Source of the DNA: Aquimarina aggregata
GTDB taxonomy: Bacteria > Bacteroidota > Bacteroidia > Flavobacteriales > Flavobacteriaceae
Reading direction: 5' to 3'
Assembly (NCBI RefSeq): GCF_001632745.1
Contig: NZ_LQRT01000060.1
Location: 1 to 64,000, forward strand
DNA length: 64,000 bases
Shown here: positions 36,905 to 44,422 of the stretch, piece by piece
How positions within the stretch are numbered: the stretch's first letter is position 1
How the letters are laid out: every line of letters begins with the position of its first letter
Notes under the pieces: model-generated
What the model was told of the DNA's origin: nothing
The model's database searches: none
What the model saw: only the letters and a program-made list of their open reading frames with translations
Program-made: the position numbers and the translations under genes

Positions 36905-37309
36905 ATGAAAAGAATAATAGTACTACTACCTATAGTTTTTATCATAAGCTGTGCAAGAACATTAGAACCTACGGCAGAAAACGTAAATAAAATATTTGCT
37001 TCAAAGGATTTTACATTTGAATTTAATACGGCAACTGGTAACTGTAAATCGTTAAGTTTTAGGAATGATTATTTGGTTTACAAAAGTGACAAACCCACAT
37101 TTAGAAGAGAAGTCACTTATGATGAGGTACTTTTGATTAATCAATTTATTCAGAAAATTGTAAATCTACATTCTACCTCCTTAGATCCAAAAACTTCATC
37201 ATATTACGTGATAAAAAATACAGCATATACCACTACTATAGTTCCTGATCAAGAAGACTATTATTTTGAGGCATTACTCAAAACCTTAAAATTGGATCAA
37301 ATACACTGA
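36905..37309 (+). CDS. Small lipoprotein of unknown function
   Basis: The 134-residue product begins with a lipoprotein signal (MKRIIVLLPIVFIISC, Cys16). The mature domain of about 118 residues is mixed alpha/beta and matches no family I recognise. It stands alone between a strong terminator and the convergent histidine kinase gene, with an 11-bp gap at its 3' end. A short dyad (ATACACT/AGTGTAT, 37301-37315) surrounds the stop codon. Confidence 0.7.
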   Translation: MKRIIVLLPIVFIISCARTLEPTAENVNKIFASKDFTFEFNTATGNCKSLSFRNDYLVYKSDKPTFRREVTYDEVLLINQFIQKIVNLHSTSLDPKTSSYYVIKNTAYTTTIVPDQEDYYFEALLKTLKLDQIH

Positions 37310-37320
37310 GTGTATATAAA

Positions 37321-38673
37321 TTATTCAAAAAGCAATGTAAAAGTTGTTTCCTTATTTGGTAGGGAATAGAGTTTCAAGCTCCCTCCATGAAGATGCATGA
37401 TTTGTTTAGAGAGACTTAAACCAATTCCGGTTCCGTCATTTTTAGTGGTAAAAAACGGAACAAAAATCTCATTAATTAGTTCTGTTGGTATTCCGGGACC
37501 ATTGTCTTTAACAATAATATATTTTTTGTTATGTTCTGCCGTACCTGATATGATTTGTAAATGAGGATTATCAGTTTCCTTTAAGGCTTGTATAGCATTT
37601 TTTGCAAGATTTAATAATACTTGTGTTATTAATTTTTCATCTGCATATATTTCTAAATCTTCGGTAGTATTGATCACGTCAAAACTAATAGTATTAAATC
37701 CCATTTCATGGCTGGACAGCACTTTTACTTTATCTAAAAGTGTTTCTACTTTGATTAGTGACTTATCAGGAGTAGGGACATTTAGAAAACTTCTATAAGA
37801 TTGTACGAAACTCATTAAATCTTTCCCCTGATTTTTAATAACTTCTAATCCTTTTGCAGTGTTTTTTACTTTATCATCATCAAGATCTTCAGCCAATAAT
37901 ACACCATTAGAGCCTTTATAATACCTTAAAATAGATTCGGATATAGAGGTGATAGGTGTTACAGAATTCATAATTTCATGTGTCAATACTCGTATTAGTT
38001 TTATCCAGGAATCTGTTTCATTTTTGTCTAATTCATTATTAATATCTTGTATGGTTATCAAGTTTAATTTTTCTTTATTTAAAACAATCTCATTAGATTT
38101 AATTGCGAGTTGGATCGTCTCTCGTTCATTTGTTAATTGAAAAAGCTGTCGCTCAAAAGGCTCAATGTTCTCAAACATCGCATATAATTTTTTATCAATT
38201 TGATCCAATTGTTTGATATGATTTAATGGCGTATAGTTGAGCAATTTCTCGACTTCGGGATTTGCAAAAAGAATATGTCCTTTTTTGTTAAATGTTAGAA
38301 TACCAATTTCGGCCTGTTTTAAAATCTCTCTATAATATTGTTCCTGAGCTTGATTGTCTAAATACACTTTTTGCATAATTCCATTCAATGAATTAAGACT
38401 TTGATTCAATTCATTAAATGATGCTATGTCTCCATTTTCAGGAAAACGAAGTGTGAAATCTTCATTTTTAATAGAATGAAAGAAGAATGCTATTTTTCTA
38501 TTGTTATAATTTAAATATCGGATTAAAAATATCGTTTGAAATGTAATTATGATTAAAAGAAAAAGAGAGAAAATATACTGTTCTTTAAAAAATAAGAAGG
38601 CCATGGCTATTGATACTAGTACAAGCATCGTAACCCTAAATATTAGTTGTCTATAAAAATTTCTACTTACCAT
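37321..38673 (-). CDS. Sensor histidine kinase of the exporter locus
   Basis: The 450-residue kinase has two membrane helices at about 10-28 and 31-50 with almost no periplasmic loop, so it probably senses within the membrane or the cytoplasm. A HAMP-like segment, a PAS-like domain (about 115-200), the phosphoacceptor region VLTHEIMNSVTPI with His232 and the HATPase domain follow (N box NLAKNAIQAL, G1 DNGPGIP, G2 GTGIGLSLS). The start overlaps the response regulator stop as TAATG, so the pair is translationally coupled. Its natural partner is the NtrC-type protein upstream. Confidence 0.93.
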   Translation of the reverse strand: MVSRNFYRQLIFRVTMLVLVSIAMAFLFFKEQYIFSLFLLIIITFQTIFLIRYLNYNNRKIAFFFHSIKNEDFTLRFPENGDIASFNELNQSLNSLNGIMQKVYLDNQAQEQYYREILKQAEIGILTFNKKGHILFANPEVEKLLNYTPLNHIKQLDQIDKKLYAMFENIEPFERQLFQLTNERETIQLAIKSNEIVLNKEKLNLITIQDINNELDKNETDSWIKLIRVLTHEIMNSVTPITSISESILRYYKGSNGVLLAEDLDDDKVKNTAKGLEVIKNQGKDLMSFVQSYRSFLNVPTPDKSLIKVETLLDKVKVLSSHEMGFNTISFDVINTTEDLEIYADEKLITQVLLNLAKNAIQALKETDNPHLQIISGTAEHNKKYIIVKDNGPGIPTELINEIFVPFFTTKNDGTGIGLSLSKQIMHLHGGSLKLYSLPNKETTFTLLFE

Positions 38674-40037
38674 TAGCGATCTAATTTCTTCATTTTATTA
38701 TAAAGTGTCTGTCTAGAAACTCCTAATTGACTAGCGGCGGCACTATAATTTCCGTTATGCTGATCAAGAGCTTTTGTAATCATCAAGTGCTCCATCTCGT
38801 CTAGAGTTTCTGGCCCTTTTTCAAAAGACATTTCTTTTGTAGTACTTAATAGAAAATCTGTTGGTTTTAATACATTTCCTTCGCATAAAATCACAGCTCT
38901 CTCTATGGTATGTTGTAACTCTCTTACATTACCAGGCCATCGATAAGCTAATAATTTTTCTTCGGCAAAGTTGTTTATTCTAAGTGCTGGTTTATTATAT
39001 TTTGACCCGAATTTTTTTAAATAGAAATCTGCTAAAATTAAAATATCATTCCCTCGCTCTCGTAGTGGTGGTACTTCTATATGAATTGTATTAATTCTGT
39101 ATAGCAAATCTTCTCTAAAAACGCCATCCGCTACCATTTGGTTAAGGTTGCAATTGGTTGCGCATATTAACCGAATATCTACAGGTATTGTTTTATTAGA
39201 TCCTACTCGTACAATAGTTCTATTTTGAATCGCTGATAATAATTTGGCCTGAGTTTGAAGTGATAGGTTTCCTATTTCGTCCAGAAACAGACTTCCCTTA
39301 TTGGCAGCTTCAAATTTTCCTGCTCGATCTTCTTTGGCATCTGTAAAAGCACCTTTGGTATGACCAAAAAGTTCACTTTCGAATAAGGTTTCTGATATCG
39401 AACCCATATCCACTCCAATAAAAACTTCTTTTTGTCTAACAGAAAGTCGATGTAATTCACGAGCAATAAGCTCTTTTCCTGTTCCGTTTTCTCCAGTAAT
39501 TAATACGTTAACATCTGTTTTGGCAACTTTAGTCACTAGATTTAGTACAGCGGTAAGTGCTTTCGAGTTACCAATGATAAAATTACTATCCTGATTAATT
39601 ACCTGTTTAAGATGGGATTCTTTCTGCTTTAGTTCTTGAACTTCGTTTTGAGACTTTCGTAATAAATATGCCGATTTTATAGTGGCTAATAGTTTTTCGT
39701 TGTTCCAGGGTTTTAATACAAAATCAGTAGCACCTTCTTTTAAAGCCTTTACAGCAAGGTCAACAGCGCCATAAGCAGTCATCATAATTACAGAAATTAG
39801 TGGCGCTTTCTTTTTAATTTCTCTAAGCCAAAATAATCCTTCGTTACCAGTATTAACACCAGCAGAAAAATTCATATCCAGCAATACAATATCAAAAGTA
39901 TTTAAATCCTTAAAAGAAGAGATTTGATTAGGGTTAGAAATTGTTTCTACATTCTTAAATTCGAATTGTAATAAAATTTCTAGCGCACTTAAAAGGCTCT
40001 TATTGTCATCTATGACTAAGATTTTTCCATCTTGCAT
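38673..40037 (-). CDS. NtrC-family sigma-54-dependent response regulator
   Basis: I start the protein at 40037 (MQDGKILVIDD, 454 residues) because this puts the receiver domain at the usual distance; the frame extends 5 codons further up. Receiver: acidic pair Asp10-Asp11, phosphoacceptor Asp54, Lys109. AAA+ domain: Walker A GENGTGKE (183-190), GAFTDA loop (229-234), Walker B SLFLDEIG, and a PLRERGNDI segment. A Fis-type helix-turn-helix ends the protein (NYSAAASQLGVSRQTLYNKM). The loop reads GAFTDA where the classic sigma-54-contacting motif is GAFTGA. It should activate the divergent exporter operon from enhancer sites at 40096-40136. Confidence 0.95.
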   Translation of the reverse strand: MQDGKILVIDDNKSLLSALEILLQFEFKNVETISNPNQISSFKDLNTFDIVLLDMNFSAGVNTGNEGLFWLREIKKKAPLISVIMMTAYGAVDLAVKALKEGATDFVLKPWNNEKLLATIKSAYLLRKSQNEVQELKQKESHLKQVINQDSNFIIGNSKALTAVLNLVTKVAKTDVNVLITGENGTGKELIARELHRLSVRQKEVFIGVDMGSISETLFESELFGHTKGAFTDAKEDRAGKFEAANKGSLFLDEIGNLSLQTQAKLLSAIQNRTIVRVGSNKTIPVDIRLICATNCNLNQMVADGVFREDLLYRINTIHIEVPPLRERGNDILILADFYLKKFGSKYNKPALRINNFAEEKLLAYRWPGNVRELQHTIERAVILCEGNVLKPTDFLLSTTKEMSFEKGPETLDEMEHLMITKALDQHNGNYSAAASQLGVSRQTLYNKMKKLDR

Positions 40038-40095
40038 GATATACGGTTTCAATTAATACATTAAAACTACAAATCTTAATGCATACACCAATACA

Positions 40096-40136
40096 AGTGT
40101 AAAATAATTAGACACTATTTGTATAAATATTTTACA
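40096..40136. promoter_or_regulatory. Paired palindromes, probable enhancer sites for the NtrC-type activator
   Basis: Site 1, AGTGTAAAATAATTAGACAC plus T (40096-40116), is a dyad with matching AGTGT/ACACT ends. Site 2, TGTATAAATATTTTACA (40120-40136), is a near-perfect palindrome. Both have TGT-N11-ACA cores, and their centres (40106 and 40128) lie 22 bp apart, about two helix turns. They are about 98 and 120 bp upstream of the predicted sigma-54 start, the normal range for such activators, and may also control the regulator gene itself. Confidence 0.6.
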
Positions 40137-40199
40137 TTCGTCTAATCCATAATTTTGAATTTTAATCATAAAAACTTGTTAATCAGATAGTTAATTTTA

Positions 40200-40214
40200 T
40201 GGCACGAGATTAGA
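40200..40214 (+). promoter_or_regulatory. Sigma-54 promoter of the exporter operon
   Basis: TGGCACGAGATTAGA matches the sigma-54 consensus TGGCACG-N4-TTGC with a full -24 element and correct spacing. The -12 element is weak (GA in place of GC). Transcription would begin near 40226, about 31 nt before the tolC-like ATG. The divergent NtrC-type activator strongly supports it. Confidence 0.7.
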
Positions 40215-40256
40215 CTATGGTTTGGTATCTAAAAAGTATTTTAAGTATTGAAACTA

Positions 40257-41612
40257 ATGAATAATAAAAACCAAATAGTATTTTTTCTCTTGATCTTCGT
40301 GGTTCATACGATGTGCTCACAGAAATCATGGTCACTAGATGAATGTGTGACATATGCTGTAAGTCATAATTTACAACTTAAAGATTTTAAATATAATCAA
40401 GATTCAAATAAAGAGACATATAAACAATCTATAAGAAGTCTATTACCTAATATAAGTGCATCATCAAATTATATTAAAAACTTTGGTAGATCAGCTAACC
40501 CAAATACAAACATTTTCGAGAACACAGAATTTGTTTCAAATAATTACAATTTAAATGCAGAATTAGAATTGTTTAGAGGTTTTCAAAAAGTAAATACTAT
40601 TAAAGCCACTAAATTTTTATATAAAGCGGCAAATGAAGAAAGGCTACAACAAGAATATTTATTAGCTTTTAGAGTAATGTCTGCATTTTATGATATTCAA
40701 TTTATGCAAGGACTGCTAGACATCTCTCGAGAACAAGTGCAGGTTTCACAAAACAACCATAATTTGGTTAAGAGACAAGTAGAATTGGGGCAAAAAGCAA
40801 AAGCCGACTTGTACGAAGCAGAATCAGCATTATTGGCGGATCAATTATTAGTAACTCAAAATGAAAATAATATAATTGCAGCAAAACTTACTTTGATTCA
40901 AGAAATGAACTTAGAAGATGCTACAACGATAACGATTAAATCAACTCCCGTAGCAATTGATCAGAATGAAGTTCTCGTAGATAAGAATAAAGATTCTATT
41001 TTTAATACGGCAAAAGATTTTGTACCTATTATTAAGGCTCGAGAGCTTAGAACAAAGGCAGCTAAGAAACAGTTGTCTGCCGCTAGAGGAAACTTATACC
41101 CGTCATTATCATTATTTGCAGGTTACGGTTCAAGATATGTAGATAATGGTTTAGATGACGCAGGAGAAGTTATTCCTTTTAATACACAAATAAAGGACAA
41201 CGCAGCACAATTTGTAGGTGTTTCTATAAACATACCAATTAGTAATGCATGGTCTAATCGTTCAAGAGTTAAACAACAAAAAGTAGCATTAATGCGAGCA
41301 GAAAATAATTATGACATTCAAAAACAAGAATTGTATCAATTAATTCAGCAATTAGTGCAAGAAGGAAATGCATTATCAAGAGAATATAAGCAAAGCGAAC
41401 AAAGAAAGGATGCTCAAGTATTAACTTTTGAAATTGCACAAAAACGATATGAAAAAGGATTAATAAGCGCCATAGAATTAAACCAATCAAAAAACTTACT
41501 AGCTAATTCACAAAACGAAAATTTACAGGTACAACTTCGATTAAAAGTAAATGAAAGCACACTAGACTTTTACAAAGGATTACCCGTATTTAATATAAAC
41601 AGAGCACAATAA
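40257..41612 (+). CDS. TolC-family outer membrane efflux protein
   Basis: The 451-residue protein has a signal peptide (MNNKNQIVFFLLIFVVHTMCS) and two outer membrane efflux repeats, starting WSLDECVTYAVSHNLQLKD, with long amphipathic helices that form the periplasmic barrel. I choose the ATG at 40257; an in-frame TTG lies three codons upstream. A trimer would form the channel for the ATPase-permease complex encoded downstream. It is the first gene of the operon, and the adaptor gene follows after 1 bp. Confidence 0.93.
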   Translation: MNNKNQIVFFLLIFVVHTMCSQKSWSLDECVTYAVSHNLQLKDFKYNQDSNKETYKQSIRSLLPNISASSNYIKNFGRSANPNTNIFENTEFVSNNYNLNAELELFRGFQKVNTIKATKFLYKAANEERLQQEYLLAFRVMSAFYDIQFMQGLLDISREQVQVSQNNHNLVKRQVELGQKAKADLYEAESALLADQLLVTQNENNIIAAKLTLIQEMNLEDATTITIKSTPVAIDQNEVLVDKNKDSIFNTAKDFVPIIKARELRTKAAKKQLSAARGNLYPSLSLFAGYGSRYVDNGLDDAGEVIPFNTQIKDNAAQFVGVSINIPISNAWSNRSRVKQQKVALMRAENNYDIQKQELYQLIQQLVQEGNALSREYKQSEQRKDAQVLTFEIAQKRYEKGLISAIELNQSKNLLANSQNENLQVQLRLKVNESTLDFYKGLPVFNINRAQ

Positions 41613-41613
41613 A

Positions 41614-42864
41614 ATGGATATAAAAATTGAAAAGAAAAAAGGACTAAGACCTAAACACTACGGATATATTGTTATAGGTGTGATACTGTTCTTTGTAGGG
41701 TGGAAAATGGTTTTCGGAAACTCGGCAGCCACCTTTAGAACAGAAAAGGAAAAACTATCGATAGCCAATGTTTCCTTCGGAAAGTTTGATGATTATATCA
41801 CCATTAATGGCGCTGTAGCACCTATAAGCACTATATATATGGATGCCTATGAAGGTGGACGAGTAACAGAAAAGCTTATCGAAGAAGGAGCGATGGTTAA
41901 AAAAGGAGATATCATCCTGACTTTAGAAAACAGAGGTCTTTATGAGCAGATATTGGCAAGTGAAAATAACCTTGCATTAAAACAAAATGATCTGCGATCT
42001 ACAAAACTTACTTTTGATTCTAGACAAGTAGAAGGTCGAAAAGATTTGGTTAACTCTAAATATGAATTACAAAAACTAAAAAGAAATTACGAGCAAAGTA
42101 AAGCATTGTATGAAGATGAGTTAATCTCAAAAGAAGAATACCTAACTGCCAAAGAAAATTTTGAACTTTCGCAAAAACAATTTGATATTATCAAAGTGCA
42201 AACCGATCAAGATAACGTATTACGCAGCACTTCTTTAAATGAACTGGATGCGGATCTGGCAAGAATGAAAAAGACATTATCGATGGTATATGAACGTATA
42301 GATCATTTAAATGTTAGAGCTCCTGCAGATGGTCAATTAGGATTTTTAGATGCAGAAATAGGGCAAAGTATAGCACAAGGCCAACGTATAGGTCAAGTAA
42401 ATGTATTAACGGATTATAAAATTGAAGCTACTATTGATGAGCATTATATTGATAGAGTGAAAAGAGATTTAACAGCAATACTTGAACGTAATGGCAAAGA
42501 ATATCAACTACGTTTACGCAAGGTATACCCCGAAGTAAGAAATGGAAAATTTAAAGTTGATTTAGTCTTCGTAGATCAAAAACCAGAAACGATACGATCA
42601 GGACAAAGCTATAACATTAAGCTACAATTAGGAGCATCTAATGATGCTATGCTACTACCAAGAGGAAGCTTTTTTCAAAGTACAGGAGGGCAGTGGATTT
42701 TTGTAGTAGATGCCTCTGGAGAAGTAGCCTGGAAAAGACCCATAAGAATTGGTAAGCAGAACTCTAGATATTATGAAGTACTAGAAGGTTTAGAAGCGGG
42801 AGAAAAAGTAATTACTTCAAATTATGATAGTTTCGGAGATGCCGAAAAAATAATATTAAAATAA
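41614..42864 (+). CDS. HlyD/MacA-like periplasmic adaptor
   Basis: The 416-residue adaptor has one N-terminal membrane helix (about 16-33), a split biotinyl-lipoyl domain (YEGGRVTEKLIEEGAMVKKG around 77-96 and RAPADGQLGFLDAEIGQSI around 232-250), a coiled-coil hairpin (about 115-220) and a C-terminal beta-barrel/membrane-proximal region. It should bridge an inner-membrane permease to the TolC-like channel, as MacA does. Position 1 bp after tolC and 31 bp before the ATPase gene fits one operon. Confidence 0.93.
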   Translation: MDIKIEKKKGLRPKHYGYIVIGVILFFVGWKMVFGNSAATFRTEKEKLSIANVSFGKFDDYITINGAVAPISTIYMDAYEGGRVTEKLIEEGAMVKKGDIILTLENRGLYEQILASENNLALKQNDLRSTKLTFDSRQVEGRKDLVNSKYELQKLKRNYEQSKALYEDELISKEEYLTAKENFELSQKQFDIIKVQTDQDNVLRSTSLNELDADLARMKKTLSMVYERIDHLNVRAPADGQLGFLDAEIGQSIAQGQRIGQVNVLTDYKIEATIDEHYIDRVKRDLTAILERNGKEYQLRLRKVYPEVRNGKFKVDLVFVDQKPETIRSGQSYNIKLQLGASNDAMLLPRGSFFQSTGGQWIFVVDASGEVAWKRPIRIGKQNSRYYEVLEGLEAGEKVITSNYDSFGDAEKIILK

Positions 42865-42895
42865 GCAATACACTAAAAAATAAAACAATCAAAAA

Positions 42896-43591
42896 ATGAT
42901 ACAGATAGAAAACTTAAAAAAGAGTTTTAGAACCGAAGAGGTTGAAACCTTGGCCTTAAATAGTGTAAATCTGAAAGTAGAAGAAGGAGAGTTCGTTGCC
43001 ATTATGGGACCGTCTGGTTGTGGGAAATCTACGTTGTTAAACATTATTGGAATGTTGGATAATCCAAATGAAGGCAGTTATCACTTTAATGGTCATGAAG
43101 TAGGAGGATTAAAAGAAAATCAACGTACCAAAATTAGAAAAGGAAACCTAGGGTTCGTTTTCCAAAGCTTTAACCTGATCGATGAACTTACAGTTTTTGA
43201 AAATGTAGAATTACCGCTTATTTACTTAAATATGAAAAAAAGTGAGCGAGAACAAAAAGTAAGACAAGTATTAGAACGTATGAAAATTGCACATAGAGAA
43301 AAACATTTTCCTCAGCAATTATCAGGAGGACAACAACAACGTGTAGCAATAGCAAGAGCAGTTGTTACTAATGCAAAATTAATATTGGCAGATGAACCAA
43401 CAGGAAACCTAGATTCTAAAAATGGTATTGAGGTTATGAATTTGCTAACAGAACTTAATCAAGAAGGAACAACCATAGTAATGGTTACCCACTCAGACAG
43501 AGACTCACATTATGCACATAGAGTGATAAATCTGTTTGATGGTCAAATCGTAACAGAAAGTCAAAACAAACCTTTCGGGGTTAACGCATAA
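42896..43591 (+). CDS. MacB/LolD-type ABC ATPase
   Basis: The 231-residue nucleotide-binding protein has Walker A GPSGCGKST (38-46), Q-loop Gln90, signature LSGGQQQRVAIARA (142-155), Walker B LILADEPTGNLD and the switch His in VTHSD. The layout is that of MacB/LolD/FtsE ATPases that drive FtsX-like permeases by mechanotransmission. It is the only ATPase gene in the operon, yet eight permease genes follow, so it probably serves them all as a homodimer. Confidence 0.96.
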   Translation: MIQIENLKKSFRTEEVETLALNSVNLKVEEGEFVAIMGPSGCGKSTLLNIIGMLDNPNEGSYHFNGHEVGGLKENQRTKIRKGNLGFVFQSFNLIDELTVFENVELPLIYLNMKKSEREQKVRQVLERMKIAHREKHFPQQLSGGQQQRVAIARAVVTNAKLILADEPTGNLDSKNGIEVMNLLTELNQEGTTIVMVTHSDRDSHYAHRVINLFDGQIVTESQNKPFGVNA

Positions 43592-43623
43592 ATCTCATTC
43601 ATTAACATCAAAAAAATAAACTC

Positions 43624-44379
43624 ATGATAAAGTATATAGCACATTTAATACTCGCAATTTCAATGTTTTTAATGCACATCATAGGTTATGGGCAAACAAA
43701 AACTGTACAGGTAAACCATTTTGATAGTGCAATAATAAGCCCACACATTCAAGTAACATTTAAAAAAGGAGATGCAGAACGCGTAATTATTGAAAGTTCA
43801 AAAGTTTCTCAAGAAAAAATCAATATCGAAAATGAAGGTAAAACACTTAGAATTTATCTTGATGGAGCAAAAATGGTCACTAAGAATGTAAAAACAAAGA
43901 GAGACGAGTGGAACAATCGCAAAAAACCACTTTATAAAGATACGCAAGTGGTAGCAACAGTAATCTACAAAGAGCTTAAAGATCTATCGATTCGTGGAGA
44001 AGAGATTATAAAGTGTGAAAGTTTAATAGAGCAAGATGGTTTTAGATTAAAAGCATACGGAGAATCTAAAATTACTATGAACGCACTTAAAGTTAACAAT
44101 CTAAATGTTACTATGTATGGCGAAAGTTATTTAGAACTTAAAGAAGGTACTGTAAATAATCAAAAATATACAGTATATGGCGAAGGCAAAATAAATACAC
44201 TAGGTATCGCTAATGAAAACACAAAAATAACAGCTTATGGAGAAGGTAATTTTAGGGTAAATGTTTCAGACCACTTAAAAGTGACTGCATTTGGAGAAGC
44301 AACAGTAGCTTATAATGGAAACCCATCTATAAACAAAGGAATAGTAATAGGAAGAGCCGTCATTCAAAAAATGAACTAA
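43624..44379 (+). CDS. Head-GIN (DUF2807) exported protein
   Basis: This 251-residue protein has a signal peptide (to about residue 24, ending GYGQ). The body forms the right-handed beta-helix-like head-GIN/DUF2807 domain, with VQVNHFDSAIISPHIQVTFK at the start and repeated YGE turns (KAYGESKI, TMYGESYL, TVYGEGKI, TAYGEGNF, TAFGEATV). Its biochemical function is unknown in the family. It lies between the ATPase gene and the first permease, which suggests a periplasmic accessory or sensing role in the exporter system. Confidence 0.88.
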   Translation: MIKYIAHLILAISMFLMHIIGYGQTKTVQVNHFDSAIISPHIQVTFKKGDAERVIIESSKVSQEKINIENEGKTLRIYLDGAKMVTKNVKTKRDEWNNRKKPLYKDTQVVATVIYKELKDLSIRGEEIIKCESLIEQDGFRLKAYGESKITMNALKVNNLNVTMYGESYLELKEGTVNNQKYTVYGEGKINTLGIANENTKITAYGEGNFRVNVSDHLKVTAFGEATVAYNGNPSINKGIVIGRAVIQKMN

Positions 44380-44422
44380 GTATTCATTAATCAAATCAAT
44401 TCATCATCAAAAAACGACAGTT

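Noticed and set aside
37301..37315. Dyad around the stop codon of the small lipoprotein gene as a terminator
   Set aside because: Almost no loop is left and no T-run follows.
40248..40257. TTG start of the TolC-like gene at 40248
   Set aside because: The ATG three codons later gives a normal signal peptide and needs no rare start.
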